From assembly GCA_030148165.1 (NCBI GenBank), contig JASBTZ010000015.1, forward strand, positions 1 through 60,646: a DNA stretch of 60,646 nucleotides. The letters run 5' to 3'. The stretch's first letter is position 1, and every line of letters starts with the position of its first letter. This document shows, one piece after another, positions 16,858-25,142 of the stretch. Source of the stretch: Bacteroidota bacterium. GTDB taxonomy: Bacteria > Bacteroidota > Bacteroidia > Flavobacteriales_D > Crocinitomicaceae. The notes under the pieces are model-generated. The model did not search any database and was not told where the DNA came from. It was given only the letters and a program-made list of their open reading frames with translations. The translations under genes and the position numbers were made by a program.

Positions 16858-17259
16858 ATGGCAGTAAATCGGTTTATCTCGTTGTACGACTTAATGCAAT
16901 ACGATGTAGCAAAACAAGCAATCCTAAATGAAGATAAGAAAACTCTAGAAGCTGTTCTACACTCTCTTGGACTAGACACTGAACAACCCTATCATATTGA
17001 TGAATGTAATCACCGACCACTCACAAAGAAAGACAATACACCTTGGCTTGGAGGTCGATATAATGGATTGGAACGACAAGACCGAGAGTGGCTTATGGGT
17101 GAACATTGTACATGGGAAAACAAAGTAAACTCTATTCGTGACCCTGAACTGCGAAGTGAACTCATTATGATGGGTAATCAAGGGAGTGCAGATAAAGCTT
17201 TCCTTGATGAGAAAGCTGGTAAGTCTGCTGTTAATAATGAACGAAATAAGGGGGGGTGA
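16858..17259 (+). CDS. Hypothetical protein, 133 aa
   Basis: ATG after AAGGAGT. Charged, soluble, largely helical at the start. The central PLTKKDNTPWLGGRYNGLER stretch looks conserved but is not one I recognise. Its stop overlaps the start of the large RNR subunit gene (TGATG), so the two are coupled. Confidence 0.6.
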   Translation: MAVNRFISLYDLMQYDVAKQAILNEDKKTLEAVLHSLGLDTEQPYHIDECNHRPLTKKDNTPWLGGRYNGLERQDREWLMGEHCTWENKVNSIRDPELRSELIMMGNQGSADKAFLDEKAGKSAVNNERNKGG

Positions 17260-19127
17260 TGATGGGTCAGGTTAACGAGGATACTGTTCAAGAGTATCTA
17301 GGTATTGTGATTGACTACTCTAGGGATAAGCTACTTCCAGAGCAGGGGATTGCAATGCTCACAGGTAAAGGGTTTTACAAGAAAGAGTGGGAAGAGTCAC
17401 CACAACAAACCTTTGCCCGTGGCTCTACTTGCTACTCCTTTGGTGATTATGAGTTTGCACAGCGTATTTATGATTATGTCAGTAAGGGTTATTTCACTTT
17501 TGCTAGTCCTGTACTAAGTAACTCTATTGAAATTAATTGGCCTACATTTACAGAAGACCAGTTTGAGGAAGCTGGTGATTGGATGGAGGAGAATGTTGAA
17601 GCAGATGGTCAACCAATTAGCTGTTTCTTAAGTATGATTGCTGATAGTAAGAAAGGTTTAACGGTTGCATCTGCTGAAGCTAAGGATTTGTCAATGATGG
17701 GTGGTGGTGTTGGTGTGTATGCTGCCAACCGTAGTCCTGATGAGAAGTCTACTGGTGTTATGGCACATGCTCGTGACTATGACTCAATGACTTTGGCTTA
17801 TCGTCAGACTGCTAGTCGTCGTGGTTCAATGGCAATGTATATGGATGTAGACCACCCTGAGATTATGAACTTCTTGCAAATGCGTAATCCGATTGGTGGA
17901 GATAGTAATAAGAAGTGCTTTAACTTGAATCATGGTATTAACATTACAGACAAGTTTATGCTTGCTGTTGTAGAAGGTGTTGAGTATGAACTTGTTGATC
18001 CTAAGCATGGCCCAACTGGACGTAAGTTACCCGCTCGGGAGGTATGGGAAGAGATTCTAGAACTTCGTAAAGAGACTGGTGAACCTTATCTTCTGTTTAA
18101 AGATACTGTAAACCGTAAGATTCCTAGTTGGATTACTAAACCTACTTACAAAGTACAGCAAAGTAACTTATGTTCCGAAATCACGTTGATGACCAGCTTT
18201 AAACGTACAGCAGTTTGTTGTCTGTCTAGTTTGAACCTTGAGAAGTACGATGAATGGAAAGATACTAACATTATTGCTGACTTGGTTCGTCTGTTGGATA
18301 ACGTACTTGAATACTTCATTCGCCTTGCACCGCAGGAGTTGAATCGGGCTATTTATTCAGCATCAAAGGAACGTGCTATCGGAATTGGAACACTTGGTTG
18401 GCACTCTTACTTACAAAGTAAAATGATTCCTTTTGAGAGTGGTGGCTTCAATAGTGCTGTACAACATACACACATGATTTATGGTAATCTTAAGGCTAAA
18501 GCAGTAGAAGAAAGTAAACGACTGGCAACCTTACGAGGAGAAGCATCTGATTGTGCAGGAAGTGGTATGCGTAACAGTCACTTGTTTGCTATTGCTCCTA
18601 ATGCAAGCTCTAGTAGCCTTGTTGGTGCTAGTCCAAGCATTGAACCTTCTGCTGGTAATGCGTATAATGCTGAAGGTCGGGCTGGGAGCTTCCTTATTAA
18701 GAATAAGTATCTTAAAAAGCTGCTTGAATCTAAGGGTAAAGATGCTGCTGAGGTTTGGAGTAGTATCGTGACGAATGAGGGTAGTGTACAACATCTAGAC
18801 TTCTTGGATGAAAATGAGAAGGCTGTATTTAAAACTGCCTATGAAATTAATCCAATGTGGGTAATTGAACAAGCAGCAGCAAGACAAGACTATATTTGTC
18901 AGTCTCAATCTGTTAACCTCTTTATCCCTGCTGACATCACAGCACAAGAGTTGTCTGATGTTCACATGTACGCTTGGAGTAAAGGATTAAAGTCTCTATA
19001 CTACTGCCGTGGTAAGAGTGCTGTAAAAGCTAACGTTGGTACAGGCTCAGACAAACCACTGAATGCTGTCTCAGTACGAACAAAGATCGAATACGATCAA
19101 TCTGGTTGTCTAGCCTGTGAGGGCTAA
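17259..19127 (+). CDS. nrdA: Class I ribonucleotide reductase, large subunit
   Basis: 622 aa. Reduces NDPs to dNDPs with the radical supplied by NrdB. Recognisable blocks: TFASPVLSNS, ISCFLSM, LSMMGGGVGVYAANRS, QSNLCSEI (active-site Cys), a Pro-rich AIAPNASSSS loop, YYCRGKSAV with radical-transfer tyrosine, and a C-terminal Cys pair (SGCLACEG) for thioredoxin. The N-terminal ATP-cone (allosteric activity) domain is absent, so dATP feedback is probably lost. ATG 17259 follows a G-run; ATG 17262 is an alternative. Confidence 0.94.
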   Translation: MMGQVNEDTVQEYLGIVIDYSRDKLLPEQGIAMLTGKGFYKKEWEESPQQTFARGSTCYSFGDYEFAQRIYDYVSKGYFTFASPVLSNSIEINWPTFTEDQFEEAGDWMEENVEADGQPISCFLSMIADSKKGLTVASAEAKDLSMMGGGVGVYAANRSPDEKSTGVMAHARDYDSMTLAYRQTASRRGSMAMYMDVDHPEIMNFLQMRNPIGGDSNKKCFNLNHGINITDKFMLAVVEGVEYELVDPKHGPTGRKLPAREVWEEILELRKETGEPYLLFKDTVNRKIPSWITKPTYKVQQSNLCSEITLMTSFKRTAVCCLSSLNLEKYDEWKDTNIIADLVRLLDNVLEYFIRLAPQELNRAIYSASKERAIGIGTLGWHSYLQSKMIPFESGGFNSAVQHTHMIYGNLKAKAVEESKRLATLRGEASDCAGSGMRNSHLFAIAPNASSSSLVGASPSIEPSAGNAYNAEGRAGSFLIKNKYLKKLLESKGKDAAEVWSSIVTNEGSVQHLDFLDENEKAVFKTAYEINPMWVIEQAAARQDYICQSQSVNLFIPADITAQELSDVHMYAWSKGLKSLYYCRGKSAVKANVGTGSDKPLNAVSVRTKIEYDQSGCLACEG

Positions 19128-19144
19128 TTTGAATAGGAGAAGTA

Positions 19145-20158
19145 ATGAGCGTTTTTAAAGAGAGTGCTGCGTATCGACCATTTCTTTACCCTTGGGCTGT
19201 TGAAGCTGCAAAGAAGCATTCGATTGATATGCATTGGCATGAGAATCAAATTGAGCTACAAGATGATCTTCGTCAGTACAACTCAAAGGAAGGTCTTAAG
19301 ACAAAGAACGTAAGTCACGAAGTACACAAGAATATTGTAGATAAAGTAATTTGTCTGTTCACAGAGATGGATAAGACAGTGGGGGAAGGTTATACACATC
19401 TGCTGCCATTTGTGAAGAACAATGAAATCCGAAACATGATGATGACATTCGCTTCAAGGGAAGTTATTCATCAACGGAGCTATGCTCTACTTGCTGAGAC
19501 TTTTGGATTTAGTGACAGTGACTGGATTGCTTTTGCTGATTATAAGGAGATGCGAGAGAAACTAGATACAATGACTGATGACTATTGTTTTGAGTCTATG
19601 CGTGATGAGATGAAGTTTGCTGTGAAACTCTCACAGCTTCTTCTTGGGGAAGGGATTGGGTTGTTCGCAGCTTTCACAGTACTGCTAAACTTCAAACGAC
19701 AAGGGTTATTCGTTGGGTTTAATGACGTGAATTCGTGGTCACTGTCTGATGAGCAAGAGCACGTCATTAATAACATTAGAGTGCTTAAAGAGGTCATGAA
19801 AGACCTAACAGAAGTAGAAGTCTTTCAACTGTTTGACATCATTGATACACTAGTAAATCGGTATGTTGAAGCTGAACATGAGTTCCTTGATCTGGTGTAT
19901 GCAATGGGCGACCAAGAGGATTTGGTTAAATCCGAAGCTAAGGATTATATCTCATACCTAGGCGAGCTTCGCAGGTTTCAGATTGGTATGATTACTGCTA
20001 GTGAGGTACGGATCAACCCTCTTATTTGGATGGAGTGGATGCTAACAGGAGCAAAGCATGGTAACTTCTTTGAGAAACGTATCACAGATTACTCACACAC
20101 AGGATTGATTGGAGAAATTAACTACAATCGTTATGCAAACCTCTTGACACCACCCTAA
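19145..20158 (+). CDS. nrdB: Class I ribonucleotide reductase, small subunit
   Basis: 337 aa ferritin-like subunit that generates the tyrosyl radical. Metal ligands and radical Tyr are visible in SREVIHQRSY (Glu about 105, His 108, Tyr 112), with an upstream Asp in LQDDLRQ and downstream ligands in DEQEHV. Start ATG after TAGGAGAAG, 17 bases behind nrdA. An intrinsic terminator follows. Confidence 0.93.
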   Translation: MSVFKESAAYRPFLYPWAVEAAKKHSIDMHWHENQIELQDDLRQYNSKEGLKTKNVSHEVHKNIVDKVICLFTEMDKTVGEGYTHLLPFVKNNEIRNMMMTFASREVIHQRSYALLAETFGFSDSDWIAFADYKEMREKLDTMTDDYCFESMRDEMKFAVKLSQLLLGEGIGLFAAFTVLLNFKRQGLFVGFNDVNSWSLSDEQEHVINNIRVLKEVMKDLTEVEVFQLFDIIDTLVNRYVEAEHEFLDLVYAMGDQEDLVKSEAKDYISYLGELRRFQIGMITASEVRINPLIWMEWMLTGAKHGNFFEKRITDYSHTGLIGEINYNRYANLLTPP

Positions 20159-20173
20159 ATCTAGCTTAACATT

Positions 20174-20211
20174 AACTCCATGATCTTAACGGGTCGTGGA
20201 GTTTTTTATTT
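20174..20211 (+). terminator. Intrinsic terminator after nrdB
   Basis: Ten-pair stem AACTCCATGA / TCGTGGAGTT (one G-U) around a 10-nt loop, followed by TTTTTTATTT. A textbook rho-independent terminator for rightward transcripts. Readthrough would feed the three small genes beyond it. Confidence 0.85.
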
Positions 20212-20227
20212 ACCGGAGGATAAAATT

Positions 20228-20461
20228 ATGATCATCCCAACAATCTACCACATCTATGAGCTGTACGAAGAAGACCCTGATGATACACGAACATTTCATT
20301 GTGGTTATTACATCACTAAGGAAGCAATGGAAGCTAAACTGAAATACCTTAACCACACAAACATGTATTCCTATATCAGCTATCATGTATCTGAATTACA
20401 GTTCATGGATGCTGATGGGAAAGAAGATTTACCAGAATTTACACAACAGACAATTCATTGA
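20228..20461 (+). CDS. Hypothetical protein, 77 aa
   Basis: ATG 20228 fits CGGAGGA at 20214-20220 (the in-frame codons upstream lie inside the terminator). Tyr/His-rich acidic protein without known motif. Confidence 0.6.
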   Translation: MIIPTIYHIYELYEEDPDDTRTFHCGYYITKEAMEAKLKYLNHTNMYSYISYHVSELQFMDADGKEDLPEFTQQTIH

Positions 20462-20472
20462 GGAGAAAGAAC

Positions 20473-20640
20473 ATGAAGAAAGTTATAGGTTGGTTGTTTA
20501 AAGATTCAATGAGTGTTGTAGAGGTGGCTGGTTATCTGTATATCACCAGTCTATGCCTCACTAATAGTCTTTGGTTTATGTTGCTGGTGATTCCTTTGTG
20601 GGTGGTATGCTGGACACTTGATAGCTACGCTAAATCTTAA
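20473..20640 (+). CDS. Small membrane protein, 55 aa
   Basis: ATG 20473 after GAGGAGAAAG. Basic N-terminus, then two hydrophobic segments (about residues 15-32 and 34-50, LWFMLLVIPLWVVCW). Likely an inner-membrane accessory protein. Confidence 0.6.
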   Translation: MKKVIGWLFKDSMSVVEVAGYLYITSLCLTNSLWFMLLVIPLWVVCWTLDSYAKS

Positions 20641-20652
20641 AGGAGAATAAGT

Positions 20653-20907
20653 ATGAAAATTGAAACAAAGAAACAGGAATTCCAACCAGTTGTTATTACC
20701 CTTGAGTCTCAGGAGGAAGTAGATATGTTGGGAGATGTAATTTCAGTAGTATTTAATAATGCCAGTAGTGATGTAGTTCACGGGACTGTTGAGTGGAAGG
20801 TGATGGAATTTCTTCGTGAGATGGAGGTTAAATTTGACCCACTAGTTTCAGATAATGAAATACTAACGTACTTTCAAGCTCCGGTAGATTATATTAATTT
20901 CAAATAA
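20653..20907 (+). CDS. Hypothetical protein, 84 aa; last rightward gene
   Basis: ATG after AAAGGAGAATA. Acidic, beta-then-alpha, no motif recognised. It is the final gene of the rightward arm before the convergent boundary. Confidence 0.6.
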   Translation: MKIETKKQEFQPVVITLESQEEVDMLGDVISVVFNNASSDVVHGTVEWKVMEFLREMEVKFDPLVSDNEILTYFQAPVDYINFK

Positions 20908-20937
20908 CAAAAAGCCCCCAACCGTGAGGAAGGGGGC
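20908..20937 (-). terminator. Intrinsic terminator of the leftward (late) arm
   Basis: GCCCCC (20914-20919) pairs with GGGGGC (20932-20937). Read leftward, the stem is followed by TTTTTG, a clear rho-independent terminator. No T run exists on the rightward side, so it mainly ends late transcripts at the point where the two arms converge. Confidence 0.85.
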
Positions 20938-20970
20938 AATATTCTGAGGTAGGTGTTGGCGCACCTTTTA

Positions 20971-21333
20971 TTATTTATTGTTATTCGATTTTTCTTCACT
21001 ATTCACAATATTAGTATTGTTATTGGTGATTGTGTTGATAATTCTATTAGTGTTTTTATTATCTTTTTCTAACTTCTCAACTTTCTGTTCTAGAAGGTTA
21101 ATCTTATGAGTTGTACTAACTTGGTATGTGTCTTGTGTTTCACCAAGCTTGTTAACTCTACCCTCCACATAATTGATGTTAGTAGACATGACTTTGGTTA
21201 CTTCAAGACGTAGAGCTTCTATGTTCAACTGAATGTTGTTATTATTGTCTGAAACTTTCATATCTCTCAATAAGATTGTAATCAATAAAACAGCCAACAA
21301 CAGAAATGTAAGGTCTACGATATTTCTTAGCAT
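20971..21333 (-). CDS. Membrane-anchored coiled-coil protein, lysis region
   Basis: About 120 aa from the ATG at 21333, which has AAGGAA well placed; an ATG at 21366 would add 11 residues. One N-terminal membrane span (LTFLLLAVLLITILL), then a long Lys/Glu/Asn-rich coiled coil ending in an Asn-rich tail. Last gene of the leftward arm, next to the lysis genes; a holin accessory or superinfection function is possible but unproven. Confidence 0.55.
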   Translation of the reverse strand: MLRNIVDLTFLLLAVLLITILLRDMKVSDNNNNIQLNIEALRLEVTKVMSTNINYVEGRVNKLGETQDTYQVSTTHKINLLEQKVEKLEKDNKNTNRIINTITNNNTNIVNSEEKSNNNK

Positions 21334-21384
21334 ACTGCAATTCCTTGTGCTAAAAACTGTAGCCATCGCCGGCCTTTATTTTAT

Positions 21385-21672
21385 TTATCGTCTTGGTGTG
21401 TTATCAATCTTATTAAAGAGGATGTCCATACGAGCTAGGATATCTGTTTGCATCCCTTCAATCCTACTCATAATCCTATACTCAGTATCTTTAAGATCAG
21501 ACTTGTTAACTTTGTCAATGTAGAGGAATTGAACCTTCTCTTCCATCTTCTCAATCTGAGCCTTCTGACCATTGTAAGCCAATCCAAGCAGTACAATAAT
21601 AAATCCACAAGCCCATATGGCTAATCGCTCAAAGTAGCTGTGTATACGGCTATTTACTGTCTGTGCTGTCAT
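21385..21672 (-). CDS. Small membrane protein with coiled coil, possible holin partner
   Basis: 95 aa. A single hydrophobic span (residues about 18-36, LAIWACGFIIVLLGLAYNG) followed by a charged coiled coil. The layout recalls XhlA/hemolysin-type lysis accessories. It overlaps the end of the outer spanin gene. Confidence 0.55.
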   Translation of the reverse strand: MTAQTVNSRIHSYFERLAIWACGFIIVLLGLAYNGQKAQIEKMEEKVQFLYIDKVNKSDLKDTEYRIMSRIEGMQTDILARMDILFNKIDNTPRR

Positions 21673-21943
21673 TTTGGTAAAGCTCCACTACTTTTCTTTT
21701 ATGCTCTCTCTGTTTTTCAAGAAGCAGTTTATATTGTCCAAGGCAACTAGTGTTGTAGACATAACCCTTAGCTAAACTCCGAACAGTGTCACCTGCTGTA
21801 GATAGTCCACAAGGGTCTACAAGCAGGCTGTCAGGGGTTAGAATTGGTTTGTCTCTGTACACGATTATCTGTTGAGGAGAGCACGCTGATAAGGCTAGCA
21901 GGCAGCTTATCATCAATGCTGGCAACATTGCTTTTAACATCAT
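21650..21943 (-). CDS. Outer-membrane spanin (Rz1-like lipoprotein)
   Basis: 97 aa. Signal peptide with lipobox LSAC (lipidated Cys about 21), then a short Pro-containing linker and a helical C-terminus. It starts inside the 3' end of the inner spanin frame, the classic overlapping Rz/Rz1 arrangement. Outer spanins pair with the inner spanin to fuse inner and outer membranes in the last step of lysis. Confidence 0.78.
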   Translation of the reverse strand: MMLKAMLPALMISCLLALSACSPQQIIVYRDKPILTPDSLLVDPCGLSTAGDTVRSLAKGYVYNTSCLGQYKLLLEKQREHKRKVVELYQNDSTDSK

Positions 21944-22247
21944 TGACTGTTACCTCAACTTTCTTAGGGGTACTTGGAATACTTTGTATGGAGGACAATT
22001 CCTTATCCCTATCTTCTACAGACTGATTATTCTCAATCTGAAAAGATGTAGCTACACTGTCAGCTATAACACAAGCTTTATCGGCTAATTCCTTAGCCTT
22101 TAGCTGCTCTAGAATCGTTTTCTCTGCTTCTTTAAGGCTATATACTGCTTCAGCTCTAGCGTCGTAATAATGCTTGGAAACCCCTATCAAAAGTCCATTT
22201 AATGATAGGGATATTAGCAGGGCCATGATAAGATATTTACTGATCAT
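21831..22247 (-). CDS. Inner-membrane spanin (Rz-like)
   Basis: 138 aa from the ATG at 22247. N-terminal membrane anchor (YLIMALLISLSLNGLLIGV) then a periplasmic helical domain. The Rz1-like gene is embedded in its 3' part in another frame. The longer frame up to 22406 lies inside the holin gene and has no start signal. The gene overlaps the holin end by 11 bases. Confidence 0.75.
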   Translation of the reverse strand: MISKYLIMALLISLSLNGLLIGVSKHYYDARAEAVYSLKEAEKTILEQLKAKELADKACVIADSVATSFQIENNQSVEDRDKELSSIQSIPSTPKKVEVTVNDVKSNVASIDDKLPASLISVLSSTDNRVQRQTNSNP

Positions 22248-22479
22248 CTTTTTGATCACCGATAATACCATCATCAATATTCTGATCCACAAAACGACCA
22301 GCAAGGCCAGCCACACCAAAGGCAATAGCAAGACAACAAAGGAGAGGGAGGGCAATCTCACTTGATAACACTCCCAATACAGATAACCCTGAGATGGACA
22401 AAGCAATTAGGAAATTAGCAGCCAGACTCAAGAAAGAATAAGACTTAAGAATCTTCTTTTTGTTTGGTATTAATTTCAT
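22237..22479 (-). CDS. Holin
   Basis: 80 aa with two membrane spans (about residues 14-37 and 42-63) joined by a short turn, a basic N-terminus and a charged C-terminus. The FGVAGLAGRFVDQ segment resembles small phage holins of the GVAGR type. It lies between endolysin and spanins and overlaps both. It would depolarise the membrane and release the SAR endolysin. Confidence 0.7.
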   Translation of the reverse strand: MKLIPNKKKILKSYSFLSLAANFLIALSISGLSVLGVLSSEIALPLLCCLAIAFGVAGLAGRFVDQNIDDGIIGDQKDDQ

Positions 22480-23017
22480 TGAATTCCCTCAAGAAGTCTT
22501 GGTATTGTTTTTGTTGATCATAAGATAGCTCACCCAAACAAAATGGCATTGTCTTGTCTCTGCGAATAACTAAACCACGGAGCTTCTTACCTTTGGCATA
22601 AACCCATCGCACTAGTTGTTCACAAGCTTCTACATGTTTTCCTTTGTTAAGGAGTCTCAACAAAGTAGAGGACTTGACATTACCAATTCCATTGTTGAAA
22701 GTGAAATCATTAAGTGCTTGTCTTTCCCATTCAGATTTGTACGGAACCTTAACTACAGAATCCAGTTGAGTTAAATGCTTCTTCCAGTCAGATGCAAATA
22801 TATCCATGCACTCTTGTTCTGTGTAAGAGTATTTAACTTTATCTGTTTTAATTGCAAGGTGTCCTGCACAATAGGTAGTTAATCCAACAGGGTCGGAGTA
22901 AGGAGCTAAGACTAGTCCTTCACTTGGTAAAGATAGGTTATATGCAACAAAAGCTGCTGGGGCACTAAGCCCCAGAGCAATAAATGAAGCAATAAGTTTT
23001 TGTTTTATGGGTTTCAT
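22445..23017 (-). CDS. SAR endolysin, GH24 lysozyme family
   Basis: 190 aa muralytic enzyme. The N-terminal residues about 8-30 are a weakly hydrophobic Ala/Ser/Gly-rich segment typical of signal-anchor-release endolysins. The GH24 triad is visible as Glu33, Asp42 and Thr47 (SEGLVLAPYSDPVGLTTYCAGH). It is exported by the host Sec system and activated when the membrane is depolarised. First gene of the lysis cassette. Confidence 0.85.
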   Translation of the reverse strand: MKPIKQKLIASFIALGLSAPAAFVAYNLSLPSEGLVLAPYSDPVGLTTYCAGHLAIKTDKVKYSYTEQECMDIFASDWKKHLTQLDSVVKVPYKSEWERQALNDFTFNNGIGNVKSSTLLRLLNKGKHVEACEQLVRWVYAKGKKLRGLVIRRDKTMPFCLGELSYDQQKQYQDFLREFNEINTKQKEDS

Positions 23018-23027
23018 CCATTGTCCG

Positions 23028-25139
23028 TTACGCGCTAATAACGCCGAAAGTTTTCCATGTCCCAGGCGTTCCTGACGTTACACACACCCAACCAATAAAA
23101 CCGCCAGCCGATGGGGTGGAGTTAAGCTGAATTGCTCCCCTAGAGTAGGTGCCTGACACGGGGGCTGCCGTGCCGCTGCCGGTAATAGCTGAGTCAGTGC
23201 CAAAAGACGCACCAGATGGAAAAAATGGGCGGCCCGCTATGACGTTACCAGCTACTGAAACAGGTGGGAAGTGGATAGATGGTCCAAAGCCAAATCCAAA
23301 CGAAGTATAATTTGTAGAGTAGCTCCCGGTCAGCCTAAAAGTGCTGGCGTCAGCCGCCCTAGCACGGTACTCGATGCCGTCCTTACTGACCCCCATGTAT
23401 GTCGATGGGGTAGCGCCTGCACCCTTATCAAATGCAATCTGGTCAGTATCTGCGTATCTTAGCTCAGCCCCCGCACGCATCGAGCCACCTGTCATACCAC
23501 CAAGGTAAGCCAACCCAGCTTTCGGTTGGATGCCCTGATAACTGAAGATTGAAACCCTAGAACTTATTGGGCCATTCCACTCCAACCCACCCTGATTTCC
23601 TTCTGCATAACATGCGAAGTAGGTCGGGCGAGGCTGTGCAGTCCAATCATAGCCAGCTCCGTTACCGTCTGTCTCGCACATGACATGCGTATTACCTAGG
23701 AGGGAGTCATCCAAGAACCCGCTGCCAGTATTACTAAAAGCGACGTTACGATTTAGCATACAAGCGTTGGCGTCTGTACCTTTCTGGTAATACCCTCTGC
23801 CACCATTGAATGCCGATGAACAGTTTTGGATTACAGTGCCGTTAGCATTTCCGAAGTAACTGCCGCCATCAAGTGTCCCTGTAGCAGATGCCAAGACGCT
23901 AATGCCATCAGATGGGAAGCTAGATACCAGCAAAGTATCCAGGGTGCATTGAGCGTTAGCCGTTACACCACGAATGATACCCACGTTACCTGACGATTCT
24001 ACTGACAACTTTTCAATGTGGGCGCGAAGGCCACTTGTCCCGACATACACAGCCGGTAGTGTAATTGGGCCACCGCTAGTTGAAAGGGCATCTGAGCTTA
24101 CTACAAGAAGGCCGCAAGACAGTGGTGCTGGTGCTGTTAGGGTAAGAGCAGAGGATATAATCTTACTTGTTCCTCGCCCATTCCCGTAAATGTGATGTGG
24201 TCGGGTGACATAAAGTTGCCTGGTTACGGTGTGGACATTTTTGATATAAATTTCGAGGGCTGGTCTAGCAGGGTATGCGTTTAGCAGTTTCTCGAAGATG
24301 GTTGTTTCATCACCAGTGCCATCAGCTCCATAATTCTCAGGCGTTAGTACATCGGTAGCTGCAACAAAACAACCAAAACCAGACGGGTCTGTCTCTCCTA
24401 CGCCGGTAAGAAAGTTATCAACAGACGCACGCAAACCATCCCATGGTACGGTCGGGCTAATAACTACACCACCATCATGAGTGGATTTTGCAACCAATGG
24501 ATCATACTTATATAAAAGCCCACCATCAATACCTCCCTCATAGTAGGAAGCTACTGAGTACAGGCTGCTTACAATGCCGAGTGCTGGCAGGTTAGCTATG
24601 CCATCCACAGAAACGGTGGATCGTCCAACTAGTGCCGCACCAAGCGCTTGATCTGAATCATTTGCCAGGTCGCTCCGCAAAGTATCTGTATAAGCTTGTG
24701 TTTGGCCTTCTAGAACACTTAGTTGGTTAAAAGTTGCAAATGTCTCTACATTTTCAAATGCAGCGGTTCCCAATGTAGAGATGACAACCTCTACAGCATC
24801 TAGTCTAGTACTAAGTTGGGTTGTGTTTTCAACCTGAACAAGGGATACCCCATTGTACTGCCAAGTGCTTCCGTCACTACGGACAACTACTGTAAACCAT
24901 TTTGGGACTACTGTTGAGAAATAAGTTGTACCTACTGCGAAGTACAGGCGGTTGTCCGTTGTGAGGTAGTGTGCTTGACCATTGACGGCACTAGGTAATG
25001 ATGCTACAACACTATCAACATTCCGATCAAACAAAAAGGAGAACTTAATAAGGTTGGTATCCATTCCAGAGTTCCACCCACTCTCTCCAAAATCCCACCC
25101 ATAAGCCCCTTCTATCCAGGGAGAAAGCTGTTGAGACAT
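23028..25139 (-). CDS. Tail spike with beta-helix domain
   Basis: 703 aa. The N-terminal part (GWDFGESGWNSGMDTNL, DUF2793-like) likely attaches to the tail. A pectate-lyase-type beta-helix follows from about residue 265 (TPENYGADGTGDETTIF, GNGRGTSKI, repeated Gly/Asn turns), then a trimerisation-like C-terminus. Such spikes bind and often cleave surface polysaccharide. GC content and codon choice are visibly higher than in neighbours, suggesting recent exchange of the receptor-binding gene. Confidence 0.8.
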   Translation of the reverse strand: MSQQLSPWIEGAYGWDFGESGWNSGMDTNLIKFSFLFDRNVDSVVASLPSAVNGQAHYLTTDNRLYFAVGTTYFSTVVPKWFTVVVRSDGSTWQYNGVSLVQVENTTQLSTRLDAVEVVISTLGTAAFENVETFATFNQLSVLEGQTQAYTDTLRSDLANDSDQALGAALVGRSTVSVDGIANLPALGIVSSLYSVASYYEGGIDGGLLYKYDPLVAKSTHDGGVVISPTVPWDGLRASVDNFLTGVGETDPSGFGCFVAATDVLTPENYGADGTGDETTIFEKLLNAYPARPALEIYIKNVHTVTRQLYVTRPHHIYGNGRGTSKIISSALTLTAPAPLSCGLLVVSSDALSTSGGPITLPAVYVGTSGLRAHIEKLSVESSGNVGIIRGVTANAQCTLDTLLVSSFPSDGISVLASATGTLDGGSYFGNANGTVIQNCSSAFNGGRGYYQKGTDANACMLNRNVAFSNTGSGFLDDSLLGNTHVMCETDGNGAGYDWTAQPRPTYFACYAEGNQGGLEWNGPISSRVSIFSYQGIQPKAGLAYLGGMTGGSMRAGAELRYADTDQIAFDKGAGATPSTYMGVSKDGIEYRARAADASTFRLTGSYSTNYTSFGFGFGPSIHFPPVSVAGNVIAGRPFFPSGASFGTDSAITGSGTAAPVSGTYSRGAIQLNSTPSAGGFIGWVCVTSGTPGTWKTFGVISA

Positions 25140-25142
25140 AAA

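Noticed and set aside
22248-22406. N-terminal extension of the inner spanin frame to 22406
   Set aside because: It lies inside the holin gene and has no ribosome site; the ATG at 22247 gives a normal spanin anchor.
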